Shown here piece by piece: positions 43,175 to 51,180 of a DNA stretch of 64,000 nucleotides. Positions within the stretch are counted from its first letter, which is position 1. Each line of letters begins with the position of its first letter. Position numbers and translations under genes: made by a program. Origin of the DNA: Bacteriovoracaceae bacterium (GTDB taxonomy: Bacteria; Bdellovibrionota; Bacteriovoracia; Bacteriovoracales; Bacteriovoracaceae); contig JAIEMA010000016.1 in the NCBI GenBank assembly GCA_019752535.1, positions 16,756 to 80,755 on the forward strand. The letters run 5' to 3'. The notes beneath the pieces are model-generated. The model was not told where the DNA came from. It did not search any database and saw only the letters and a list, made by a program, of their open reading frames with translations.

Positions 43175-45478
43175 TTACTTAACCTTTAAACCTGACAAAC
43201 CAGCAAAGGCATTATTCTTAAACGCCGGCTGAGCAGGCATTTTCTGATTTCTATTCATCGGCTGACTGGTTGAGACTGGAGCGTCGCTTGATTTAGAATC
43301 GGCTTTGCATGAAAGCGAGACGCGCTTTCTGTCATGGTCAATTCCAATGACTTTAACTTTTAACTCTTGGCCCACTTTAAGCTTATCCGTGGCATTTTCC
43401 ACAAAAGTATCCGAGATCTGAGAGATGTGAAGTAGACCATTCTCTTTAATGCCAATATCGACGAAGGCGCCAAACATAGTGATGTTGGTGACGACACCTT
43501 GATGCCAGTCACCTTCTTTTAAATCTTTCAGATCCTTAATGCCTTTTGCAAATTCCACACTCTTAAACGCTGTCCGTGGATCTTGAGTAGGAGCTCTTAA
43601 ACTCTTCACAATATCAGTGAGAGTCATCTCTCCCATCTCTTTTTTTAATTCGGGATCTTTCTCAAGGGCATTTTGCAGCTCTTTATCGGCTACCAGATCT
43701 TCAATCTTTTTATTTTTCTTTTTGGCCCAATTCTCCAAAAGGGGATAGCGCTCAGGGTGAATGAAGGTGGCATCAAGGGGATTGGAGGAGTTATAGAGAC
43801 GCAAAAAGCCCGCGCACTGTTCAAACACTTTTTGTGAGAAGCGAGGGACTTTAAGGAGCTCATCACGACTTGAGAAAGCCCCTTTCTCTTGACGAAATTT
43901 CACAATATTTTTTGCTACTGTGGGCCCGATGCCTGAGACAAATGAAAGCAGAGGAGCTGAAGCGGTGTTAAGATCTACACCCACATAGTTCACGCACGAT
44001 TCAACCACACCTTCAAGGCTGTTTTTAAGTTGCACTTGATTGACGTCATGCTGGTACTGACCCACACCAATGGATTTCGCATCAATCTTTACAAGTTCAG
44101 CTAGTGGATCTTGAAAGCGTCTCGCAATTGAGATCGCTCCGCGCACAGTGACGTCTTTATCGGGGAATTCTTCGCGAGCGATATCTGAGGCTGAGTAAAT
44201 TGAGGCGCCCGATTCAGAAATAAGAGTCGCCTTGGTTTTTCCGTCTTTCACTTGAGGGACATTCTCTTCCAAGAACTCAAGGGTCTCTCTTCCGTAAGTT
44301 CCAGACCCCACACAGATATATTCAATGCTAAAGGCATCGATCATCTTGGTGATGATGGTGGCAGAACCTTTCACGTCATTTTTTGGGGCGAAGGGATAAA
44401 TGACATGATCGCCAATAAATTTCCCGGTGGCATCAATCACAACGACTTTGCAGCCTGTTCTCACCCCTGGGTCAATTCCAAGAACTGCTTTCGAGCCTAA
44501 GTAGGGTTGAAGAAGCAAGTCTTTAAGATTCACACCAAAGATATTGATAGCAGCAGTATCAGCGATTTTTTTGAGATCATTTTTAATCTCAAGATCAAGG
44601 CTTGGCTGCATGACTTGATCATAGGCTTTTTGAGCACATTTCTTTAAATGCTCATAGCAGCCCAAAGAATTTTTTTGTGGAAAGAACTGCTCTTCAATCA
44701 TGCCATAAGCGAGCATGGGCTCAATCTCAACATCGACTTTAAGAACCTTAAGCATCATACCTCTTCTAAGAGCGAGGTAGCGATGGCTGGCCTTAGGTTC
44801 TTTAATTTTTGAGAGAGGTTCAGAGAATTCAAAGAAGTCTCTAAACTTTTGAGCCTCTTCAATTGTATCTGCATCTTTTCTTTTAATCGTTTTAACTAGC
44901 CCTGCTTTCCAAAATTCATGGCGCAGTTTCTCTTTGAGTTCTAAATCATGAGAGATCGTTTCAATGATGATATCACTGGCTCCTGCAAGCGCTTCGTTGA
45001 TATCTTTGAGTTTGCCAGCTGATTTTGCGACAATTTCTTCCAGAGCTTTAGTATGGCTCTCAAGATTCCCTTTGCCTTTCATGATGAGTTCAGCCACTGG
45101 TTCAAGACCTAACTCTTTAGCTATCATCGCCTTGGTTTTTTTCTTCGACTTGTAAGGAGCGTAAAGATCCTCAAGTTGATTGAGAGTGGAGGCCAACTTG
45201 ATTTGCTTCTCTAGGGCCGGTGTCATCGCTTCCATTTTAGTAATGGCGTCAAGGATGAAAACTCGGCGTTTTTCTATTTCGATATACTCCTCATAAAATT
45301 CTTGGACACCACGGATTTGAACTTCATCTAAGTTGCCAGTGACTTCCTTGCGGTAGCGGGCGATGAAGGGGACAGTACATTGTTCTGTGTACAGCAATGT
45401 GGCCGTGGCCATGACTTTTGCGGCCGGTAATTCTAGCTTTTGGGTCGCATAAATAAGGGCTTTGGGATCAAGTGACAT
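43175..45478 (-). CDS. tex: Tex-family transcription accessory protein (S1 RNA-binding)
   Basis: Nucleic-acid-binding protein of 767 aa (E. coli YhgF 773). Domains in order: N-terminal helical Tex region, YqgF/RNase H-like domain with LGIDPGVRTGCKVVVID (about 333-349), helix-hairpin-helix repeats (about 490-540, including SGIGPTVAKNIVKFR) and a C-terminal S1 domain (about 655-728, GAFVDIGIKENGLLHIS). It is involved in transcription and translation fidelity in other bacteria. GAGGAG lies before the ATG. Confidence 0.96.
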   Translation of the reverse strand: MSLDPKALIYATQKLELPAAKVMATATLLYTEQCTVPFIARYRKEVTGNLDEVQIRGVQEFYEEYIEIEKRRVFILDAITKMEAMTPALEKQIKLASTLNQLEDLYAPYKSKKKTKAMIAKELGLEPVAELIMKGKGNLESHTKALEEIVAKSAGKLKDINEALAGASDIIIETISHDLELKEKLRHEFWKAGLVKTIKRKDADTIEEAQKFRDFFEFSEPLSKIKEPKASHRYLALRRGMMLKVLKVDVEIEPMLAYGMIEEQFFPQKNSLGCYEHLKKCAQKAYDQVMQPSLDLEIKNDLKKIADTAAINIFGVNLKDLLLQPYLGSKAVLGIDPGVRTGCKVVVIDATGKFIGDHVIYPFAPKNDVKGSATIITKMIDAFSIEYICVGSGTYGRETLEFLEENVPQVKDGKTKATLISESGASIYSASDIAREEFPDKDVTVRGAISIARRFQDPLAELVKIDAKSIGVGQYQHDVNQVQLKNSLEGVVESCVNYVGVDLNTASAPLLSFVSGIGPTVAKNIVKFRQEKGAFSSRDELLKVPRFSQKVFEQCAGFLRLYNSSNPLDATFIHPERYPLLENWAKKKNKKIEDLVADKELQNALEKDPELKKEMGEMTLTDIVKSLRAPTQDPRTAFKSVEFAKGIKDLKDLKEGDWHQGVVTNITMFGAFVDIGIKENGLLHISQISDTFVENATDKLKVGQELKVKVIGIDHDRKRVSLSCKADSKSSDAPVSTSQPMNRNQKMPAQPAFKNNAFAGLSGLKVK

Positions 45479-45575
45479 AGATCATTCTCCTCTACATTTT
45501 TGGCAGTAAAAAAGGTTAACGGGGCCCCTGTGCCAATGGCAAACGCTTATGGCATGATGTAAGAGGAATTAAATA

Positions 45576-46601
45576 ATGGGAATTGAGATTATGACGCGAT
45601 TATTAGTTATCGGTGAGGGAATTGCGGCTCAGGCGTTTTTAAATTCTCTTATTCATGAGGACATCGTTGACAAATTCACGTCAATTACTCAACTTTCTCA
45701 CTCTGAACTCGCACCATTGACCTCATGGAATTCCACGGCCATTGCCGCACTTCGCGGAACACGAAGAGGGATGTCTCCTTTAGGGGATGAGCTTGTCGAC
45801 ATGTGGGAAGAGAGTAATCAAGCTTATACTCAGGAAAAGTGGAAGGGTGTTTATCCAATTGAACTTCATAGCTGGATTTATTCGGATAAATCCGATCGCC
45901 GTTACGGGCATCTGCCAAAGGTAGAGAAAAGTTTTTTTGAATGCAAGATCAAGCCACGCGGTATTTCAACGGAGAGAGCTTGGGTCATTGATCCAAAAGT
46001 TTTTTTACAAAATATAACGACGCCAAAAAATCTGGTGAAGAAAAAATCCTTAGTCACAAGTTTAGTTCAAGGTGAAAAATGTTGGAGAGTGGAAACTCTT
46101 GATAAAGAAGTCTTTGAAGCAGACATCGTCGTGTTGGCTTCCGGGCACTGGGCCCAATGGATGCAAGAGTATTATGCGGGCTCACCGCTTGAAGGACTTA
46201 AGCCCTATCAAGGCTCATACTATCAATGGGAAAATGTCTCTTTTGGAGAGAGAGGTTTTTCAGTGATTATTGAGGGAAGTAATTTTATCTATCAAGCTGA
46301 AAACAAGCGTCTCATCTTAGGTGCCACAAGTTTAAATGGTGTCGATCATTTTATAGCTGATAAGGTCGGCCTTAAAAAGATTTATGACCATTTTCAAAGT
46401 TATGCTGACGTGAATCTACCTTCAATTCAGGAATCTCAGATTCACACAGGTATTCGCTCACAAACAAAAGGCAGACGTCCCTGGGCCGGTAAGTTGCAAA
46501 ATAATCTTTATGCGATTGGGGGATTATATAAAACGGGATGGGTGAGCTCGATCCCGCTTGCTAGGCAGTTAGCTAAAAGTCTTTTCTCCAGCGATCAATA
46601 A
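45576..46601 (+). CDS. FAD-dependent oxidoreductase (DAO/MnmC-C-like)
   Basis: A 341-aa flavoprotein of the D-amino-acid-oxidase-like fold. The N-terminal dinucleotide motif reads LLVIGEGIAAQAF. The adenine-site strand VVLASGHWAQWM lies in the middle, and the C-terminal FAD motif is IGGLYKTGWVSSIPLARQL. It is similar in length to sarcosine/glycine oxidases; the substrate is unknown. AGAGGA precedes ATG 45576; an ATG five codons later is an alternative. Its 3' end overlaps the convergent pyroglutamyl peptidase gene by 29 nt. Confidence 0.8.
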   Translation: MGIEIMTRLLVIGEGIAAQAFLNSLIHEDIVDKFTSITQLSHSELAPLTSWNSTAIAALRGTRRGMSPLGDELVDMWEESNQAYTQEKWKGVYPIELHSWIYSDKSDRRYGHLPKVEKSFFECKIKPRGISTERAWVIDPKVFLQNITTPKNLVKKKSLVTSLVQGEKCWRVETLDKEVFEADIVVLASGHWAQWMQEYYAGSPLEGLKPYQGSYYQWENVSFGERGFSVIIEGSNFIYQAENKRLILGATSLNGVDHFIADKVGLKKIYDHFQSYADVNLPSIQESQIHTGIRSQTKGRRPWAGKLQNNLYAIGGLYKTGWVSSIPLARQLAKSLFSSDQ

Positions 46602-47367
46602 ATTCTTGCTCACAAGATTCTACACTTAATGTTTTTAAGTTTTTGACAGAATTCTTATCACTCTGTAACCGAGTTGTGTTGAGTTCACTAGGCCAGTCAA
46701 TTCTTGAAGTCGTAGAATTTCTCACACTCAGCTGATTCAGAATCATCTTAGAGACAAGATCAGTGGCTCTCTGTGTGATGCCAGGAGTTTTCTTTTCGCA
46801 GCTTGTTTCTGGCACATGGATAAATCCATAAAGCTGATCGGGAATTGAGTGACTAATTCTAAAAGCCGTATTGTTACACACGAAGTTTTGAGGATCAGTT
46901 GAAATCCAAGTGAGTTTTTTCTCTTGCTCAGTGAGTTCGCAATACATTGAAGCATAGTTTAAGCGAAGACCTAGTTCACTTGGAGCAGTCGGATCGATGA
47001 TTTGTCTCTTTCTTGAAATCCCATCATTATCAGGGCCTTTATCGTGATCACGATTATGAGCTCGAGTTTCCCACTTCACATTACAAGGGCCCTCACCCAG
47101 TGAGATGACAAGCGTGGGTTTGGCTTCCAAAGCTTGCAGGCATTTTTGAAAAGTAGGAACTGCGCGAGTGTAGCTTGTAGGCAGAAGACAAGTGACGATT
47201 TCAATATCTGATCCAATCAGTTTCTCTTTTATTTTTTCTGCAATCACCCAAGAGTTGTTTGAACTCTTTCCAGCAAAGGGATCAAAACCTGTCAGTAAGA
47301 CTAAGTCTTTTGCGAGTGCCATTTGGCACCAAAGCAAGTTGATAAGAATGACAGAAACTAATTTCAT
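46573..47367 (-). CDS. Secreted pyroglutamyl peptidase I-like protein (peptidase C15)
   Basis: Cysteine peptidase family C15 removes N-terminal pyroglutamate from peptides. The catalytic triad is visible: Glu92 in SLGEGP, Cys164 in NFVCNNTAF and His184 in GFIHVP. The family start motif appears as LLTGFDPFAGKSSNNSW (25-40). Unusually, a signal peptide (1-19, ending MALA) precedes the domain and an extra tail of about 70 residues follows, whereas classical enzymes are cytosolic and about 215 aa. Export to the periplasm or outside is therefore likely. It neighbours a cluster of glutamine-acting enzymes. Confidence 0.85.
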   Translation of the reverse strand: MKLVSVILINLLWCQMALAKDLVLLTGFDPFAGKSSNNSWVIAEKIKEKLIGSDIEIVTCLLPTSYTRAVPTFQKCLQALEAKPTLVISLGEGPCNVKWETRAHNRDHDKGPDNDGISRKRQIIDPTAPSELGLRLNYASMYCELTEQEKKLTWISTDPQNFVCNNTAFRISHSIPDQLYGFIHVPETSCEKKTPGITQRATDLVSKMILNQLSVRNSTTSRIDWPSELNTTRLQSDKNSVKNLKTLSVESCEQEFIDRWRKDF

Positions 47368-47503
47368 AAGGAATAGATATGGCCCATAAGAGAGCTAAAT
47401 GTCTTGTTACAGGTAATTTTTACCGCACAAGATGAGGGGAGAATCTCAAGGTAAAATGTAAGAAACAACAGTAGGCCATGGATGGCCTTAAGGAGATGGA
47501 CTT

Positions 47504-48223
47504 ATGCTGAAACGGACTTTAGCTGGTCTTCTAGCTCTCTCAACTCTAAGTGGTTTTAATTTTCCAGAAAAACACGACTGCGATAAGCATCGTCAACATA
47601 ACGAACTCCTGACTCAGAAAGTTGAGTATAAGTTCCTAGGCCCTCAAGACCGTGGCTATCAGCCTCCAGTCACCCAAATCGGCCATCTTCAAATCGATGC
47701 CCGTTTAAGAAATTATGCTGGCGATAATCGCGTAAAAATCATGCAGGCCTTAGAGCTGATGCAAACAGTGATTAACAGCCAAGAGTTTCAAGAACAAGTC
47801 TATAACTTCACTTTCAAGGGCGAGCGCCAATTCAATCAAAATGAAGGGTATTCCAACGAGCAGATCTACAGTCAGCTGATGGAAGCCAGAGAGATCCTGC
47901 TTCCAGAGTCTGAAGGAATTATCAATCTTGACCTCTCTCTCTACACGCCGAAATGGTGGCAAGTGACTCAGAGAAATGTTGTGGGTTACACGAATCCTGA
48001 TTCACTTCGTATTTTTATGAACACAAATTTTTTTGGCAAATTTGAACCCAGTGATGTGGCCGGCAATATGACTCATGAGTGGGTTCATAAAATGGGCTTC
48101 TCTCATGACTTCAACGCCAATGAAGATCGCCCATTCTCTGTTCCCTATGCCATTGGCTACATCATGCGCGAGCTTGCCGCAAAAGTCGCCAAAGGTGCAA
48201 AGCTTACATCAGTGGCTCGATAG
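47504..48223 (+). CDS. Secreted metzincin-type zinc metalloprotease
   Basis: Exported protein of 239 aa with signal peptide (about 1-18). HEWVHKMGFSH (191-201) is a complete metzincin motif HExxHxxGxxH, with His191, His195 and His201 as zinc ligands and Glu192 as base. The following VPYAIGYIM may provide the Met-turn. No named family is recognised for the N-terminal part. AAGGAG precedes the ATG, and a GGCCAT/ATGGCC inverted repeat lies just before it. The 3' end overlaps the convergent transglutaminase-like gene by 15 nt. Confidence 0.75.
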   Translation: MLKRTLAGLLALSTLSGFNFPEKHDCDKHRQHNELLTQKVEYKFLGPQDRGYQPPVTQIGHLQIDARLRNYAGDNRVKIMQALELMQTVINSQEFQEQVYNFTFKGERQFNQNEGYSNEQIYSQLMEAREILLPESEGIINLDLSLYTPKWWQVTQRNVVGYTNPDSLRIFMNTNFFGKFEPSDVAGNMTHEWVHKMGFSHDFNANEDRPFSVPYAIGYIMRELAAKVAKGAKLTSVAR

Positions 48224-49462
48224 TTCGAACAACTTTTCAACAATCGCAGCTAAAGGCTGTCCTTGTGCTGACGAGATAAGGGCAGCGCTTTGGATTTCAG
48301 CAGTGATCCCTTTTGTCTCATCAAACTTAAGCTTCTTATTTCTCTCGGCAATTGAGACTGGCTTGCTATCTTCTCTTGGAGACCAAATAAAATCTGGTCC
48401 ATTTTTCTTCACCCACTCACCACCTAGAACTCGTCCTGAAGCATCGAGCTCAAGATCATAGGACCAGTTTTTATCCGAGTATTTATCAAGAGTGTAATCA
48501 TCATACGCTGCATTCGTTGGCACTCTCATATCCATAAGTGTCACTTTTGCGTTCACTCCCACAACATAAACTGTTCCTTCAGCACGACTGTGGCCTTTGA
48601 TCAATTTATCTTCATTGCCTACTAAAGCTAAGCGGGCCACTCTCCAATCTTTGGACTCAACTCCTGTGAGTGGATTGGTGAATGTGAAGTCATAAGCGCG
48701 AACGGGGTAGTTCCAGACCTCTTTTCCAGGAGAAGCATCAACCACAAAACTTTTTCCTTCCACACCAATTCTATTAATAAGAGCTAAGTGTAGAGCCCCA
48801 GGATTCGTTTGAGCGCATGCTCCAGTGATATGCCCTAGGAAGCCATCACAGCGACGGCCTAAGAATGTGACCTGTTTGATACCTTTAGCATGCAGTTGAG
48901 ATCCCAAAGCCTTGATGTCTTCTGGATAAAAAGTCACACTGTCGCCATTGGCACCTGTTAAAGTGACTGGGTTTTGCGGACGAGGCCAAGTCATAGAGGC
49001 GGCCGAGAATCCATCACAGATTCCTCTCCAAGTCGGAACTCCAGTAATCCCTCTATTGTCTTCACCGTTTTTCCACTGAGAGGCGGTAAAAGTCTTGGCA
49101 GTATCACCAAGGAGTAAGTCATACTTTTCGGCCGGTGAGAGGTTATGAGTAGGAATAGAAATATTCTGGTCGCGAAGTTTCACATAGTCTTCATACTTAT
49201 AAGAGTGACTCATTAGATCTATCACGCCTTGATCGCGATAGCGCACGGCCAGAGAACCTTGATACATGGCCCAGTAATGGCCCGACCAAAGTCCAAGCCT
49301 CGAGGTGGATTGATTGAGATTTTTTTTCGCAATCATATCCATGTTTGTAATCGCAGGGCCGGAGAGCATGAGAGTGAAATCTTCTTTTTTAGGGATCTCA
49401 CTCAATGGAGCGGCCATTGAATTTAAACTTGCAACGAGAGCTAATAGACCTAAGCGTTTCAC
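48209..49462 (-). CDS. Secreted transglutaminase-elicitor-like protein (paralogue 3)
   Basis: Exported 417-aa protein (signal peptide 1-17). It shares with the next two genes the order: W-S-G-H-Y-W segment (59-64), LSPAEKYDLLLGD (108-120), catalytic Cys149 in WRGICDGFSAAS, FYPEDIKALGS, RCDG, His225 in NPGALHLAL, Asp242 in FVVDASPGKEVWNYPV, YDLELDASGRVLGGEW and PDFIW. This arrangement matches the GP42/'TGase elicitor' transglutaminase family of Phytophthora, also known in bacteria. Protein crosslinking or deamidation of glutamine is the inferred activity. It is shorter and more divergent than its paralogues: CDGF replaces CHGW. GTG start with AAGGAG; it lies 11 nt after the next gene and is probably cotranscribed with it. 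Confidence 0.72.
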   Translation of the reverse strand: MKRLGLLALVASLNSMAAPLSEIPKKEDFTLMLSGPAITNMDMIAKKNLNQSTSRLGLWSGHYWAMYQGSLAVRYRDQGVIDLMSHSYKYEDYVKLRDQNISIPTHNLSPAEKYDLLLGDTAKTFTASQWKNGEDNRGITGVPTWRGICDGFSAASMTWPRPQNPVTLTGANGDSVTFYPEDIKALGSQLHAKGIKQVTFLGRRCDGFLGHITGACAQTNPGALHLALINRIGVEGKSFVVDASPGKEVWNYPVRAYDFTFTNPLTGVESKDWRVARLALVGNEDKLIKGHSRAEGTVYVVGVNAKVTLMDMRVPTNAAYDDYTLDKYSDKNWSYDLELDASGRVLGGEWVKKNGPDFIWSPREDSKPVSIAERNKKLKFDETKGITAEIQSAALISSAQGQPLAAIVEKLFELSSH

Positions 49463-49473
49463 AGGAATTCTCC

Positions 49474-51063
49474 TTATTGACGAGACATTTCTAATAATTG
49501 GTTAACAACATTTATTAAAGGCTGAGGACGAGGATATTTAAATTCGCAAGGCACTTCTTTAGTGCTCTTATCTTTGTTACTAATGACTGTGCATTTTTCA
49601 TCAAAACCATACTCACGAGTCACATTGTAAGTGAAACTATGAGCGGCCATGGCCGGCTCTTTCCAAGACGCAGGCACAATCCCTTGACCGTCCCAAGACT
49701 CGAGCGGAAGATTTTTAAAATAGCTCATGTGATTTTTTGGGAGCACCCAGAAGAAATCCGGTTGGTTTGTTGAACCCAAACGAGAGAAGAGTCCACGGGC
49801 TTTCTTGGTTGTTCGCCACTGACCACCGATGATATTGCCTTCAGCATCAAGCTCGAGGTCATAGTTAAAGTTTTTATCATTGATCTTGTCGTTTTCTTCG
49901 CCATCGGTTTCATCGGCCTTAGGAAACGTCCAACCCAAAAACTTGTATTTCATTTCAATACCAACGATAGACTTCGTGTTGGGATTTCGTGCTGAACGGT
50001 AAGGATCTTTTTCATAATCATCAATCGAAACGATGGCTTCTTTGAGTGACGCTTCTTTCCCCGTTTTTGGATTAAAATACTTGTACTCATAGCCCATGAG
50101 GGGATGATTATTGACTTTAGCATTAGCATCCACTTCTACGATAAGTGAGCGGCCTTGAACGCCATTGATGTTGACCATCGCCATATGCCAGACGGCCGGA
50201 TGTACATCAGCGCAGCGAGGGAGAAGCACTTCGCCTTCTTTTTTTGGAAGCTCATCAATGTAGCGACCATTTTTATCTTTCTTTGGTCTTTTAGCATTAC
50301 AACGAAATCCTTCAACGATGACGTTGTCTTGAACAATTGAGTTGGCAAACATGAGAGACACAAGGGCTTTGATATCAGCTGGATAAAAAGGAAGTCTCTT
50401 TCCGTTTGGAAGTGTAATCGTGACCGTTTTAAGCGGGCGAGGGTAGCCACCAGCGGCTACGGCCCAGCCATGACAAATCCCTTCCCACAAGGCCATAAGT
50501 GTATTGGCCTTCGGGACTCGATAGCCTTCAGGAATTTCGATGGAACTTAAAAAGCCCCACTTCTTAGAATTGCCCCATTTCTCGGCAAATTCCCAAACGC
50601 GATGAGTGAGATCAAATGTGGTGTCACCCATTAGCATATCGTATTTTTCTGAAGGCGCCATTTTCGCCAGTTCTTCTTCCTCAACGTTTAACACCAACGG
50701 AAGAAATTTTTCTTCTCTCTTCTTCCAGCTGTTCACGTTATTTTCCCAAGACAGATACTTCCAAAATTTGAGTAACGATTTGTCTTGATAGGTGTTGACA
50801 ATCTGTCCCTGGTTTAAAGGCCAGTATGAGCCCGACCAGGGCTGGGTCTTGGCTTGAGCACTCACTAATCCACGTGCCTCGATTTCAAAAATATTTTTCA
50901 GAGGCGCAGAATCTTCTACTAGACGAGAAACTTTGCCAGAAATTTCATCTACCGTAAGAGGTTTATAAGGGTAAATTTGATGAAGGGGATCAGTGTCCTG
51001 CGCGAAGGCAGAGCTTAAGCTGATTAAACTTACGAGAACTAGGGATTTCCACTGTGTGGCCAT
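49474..51063 (-). CDS. Secreted transglutaminase-elicitor-like protein (paralogue 2)
   Basis: Exported 529-aa protein (signal peptide ends SSAFA-QD). Inferred catalytic triad: Cys197 in LWEGICHGWAVAAG, His293 in HPAVWHMAM and Asp312 in VEVDANAK. Shared family stretches are WSGSYWPLNQG, APSEKYDMLMGD, KWGFLSSIEIPEGYRVPKAN, YPADIKALVSLMFANSIVQ, FNYDLELDAEGNIIGGQW and PDFFWVLPK. About 70% of visible motif positions equal those of paralogue 1, so the pair is a recent duplication. It adds a C-terminal segment absent from paralogue 3. ATG 51063 follows a strong GAGGAGG. It has its own promoter and is followed at 11 nt by paralogue 3. Confidence 0.75.
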   Translation of the reverse strand: MATQWKSLVLVSLISLSSAFAQDTDPLHQIYPYKPLTVDEISGKVSRLVEDSAPLKNIFEIEARGLVSAQAKTQPWSGSYWPLNQGQIVNTYQDKSLLKFWKYLSWENNVNSWKKREEKFLPLVLNVEEEELAKMAPSEKYDMLMGDTTFDLTHRVWEFAEKWGNSKKWGFLSSIEIPEGYRVPKANTLMALWEGICHGWAVAAGGYPRPLKTVTITLPNGKRLPFYPADIKALVSLMFANSIVQDNVIVEGFRCNAKRPKKDKNGRYIDELPKKEGEVLLPRCADVHPAVWHMAMVNINGVQGRSLIVEVDANAKVNNHPLMGYEYKYFNPKTGKEASLKEAIVSIDDYEKDPYRSARNPNTKSIVGIEMKYKFLGWTFPKADETDGEENDKINDKNFNYDLELDAEGNIIGGQWRTTKKARGLFSRLGSTNQPDFFWVLPKNHMSYFKNLPLESWDGQGIVPASWKEPAMAAHSFTYNVTREYGFDEKCTVISNKDKSTKEVPCEFKYPRPQPLINVVNQLLEMSRQ

Positions 51064-51093
51064 CAAGCCTCCTCAATTCATATTTAGGCGCGA

Positions 51094-51102
51094 AATATAG
51101 CA
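51094..51102 (-). promoter_or_regulatory. Extended -10 promoter of transglutaminase-like paralogue 2
   Basis: On the minus strand TGC directly precedes TATATT, giving an extended -10 element. Transcription would start near 51087, about 24 nt before the ATG. It lies downstream of the terminator at 51148-51172, so paralogues 1 and 2 are separate transcription units. Confidence 0.45.
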
Positions 51103-51147
51103 TTGATTGGAATGAGGAAGTGCTGAGTGTGGAAAGATTACAAGAAT

Positions 51148-51172
51148 GAAAAAGGGCCTCCGAAGAGGCCCT
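51148..51172 (-). terminator. Rho-independent terminator of transglutaminase-like paralogue 1
   Basis: An 8-bp perfect stem (AGGGCCTC/GAGGCCCT, 51172-51165 and 51160-51153 on the minus strand) with a 4-nt loop is followed by five T at 51152-51148, just after the stop at 51181. Confidence 0.88.
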
Positions 51173-51180
51173 AAGAGGTA

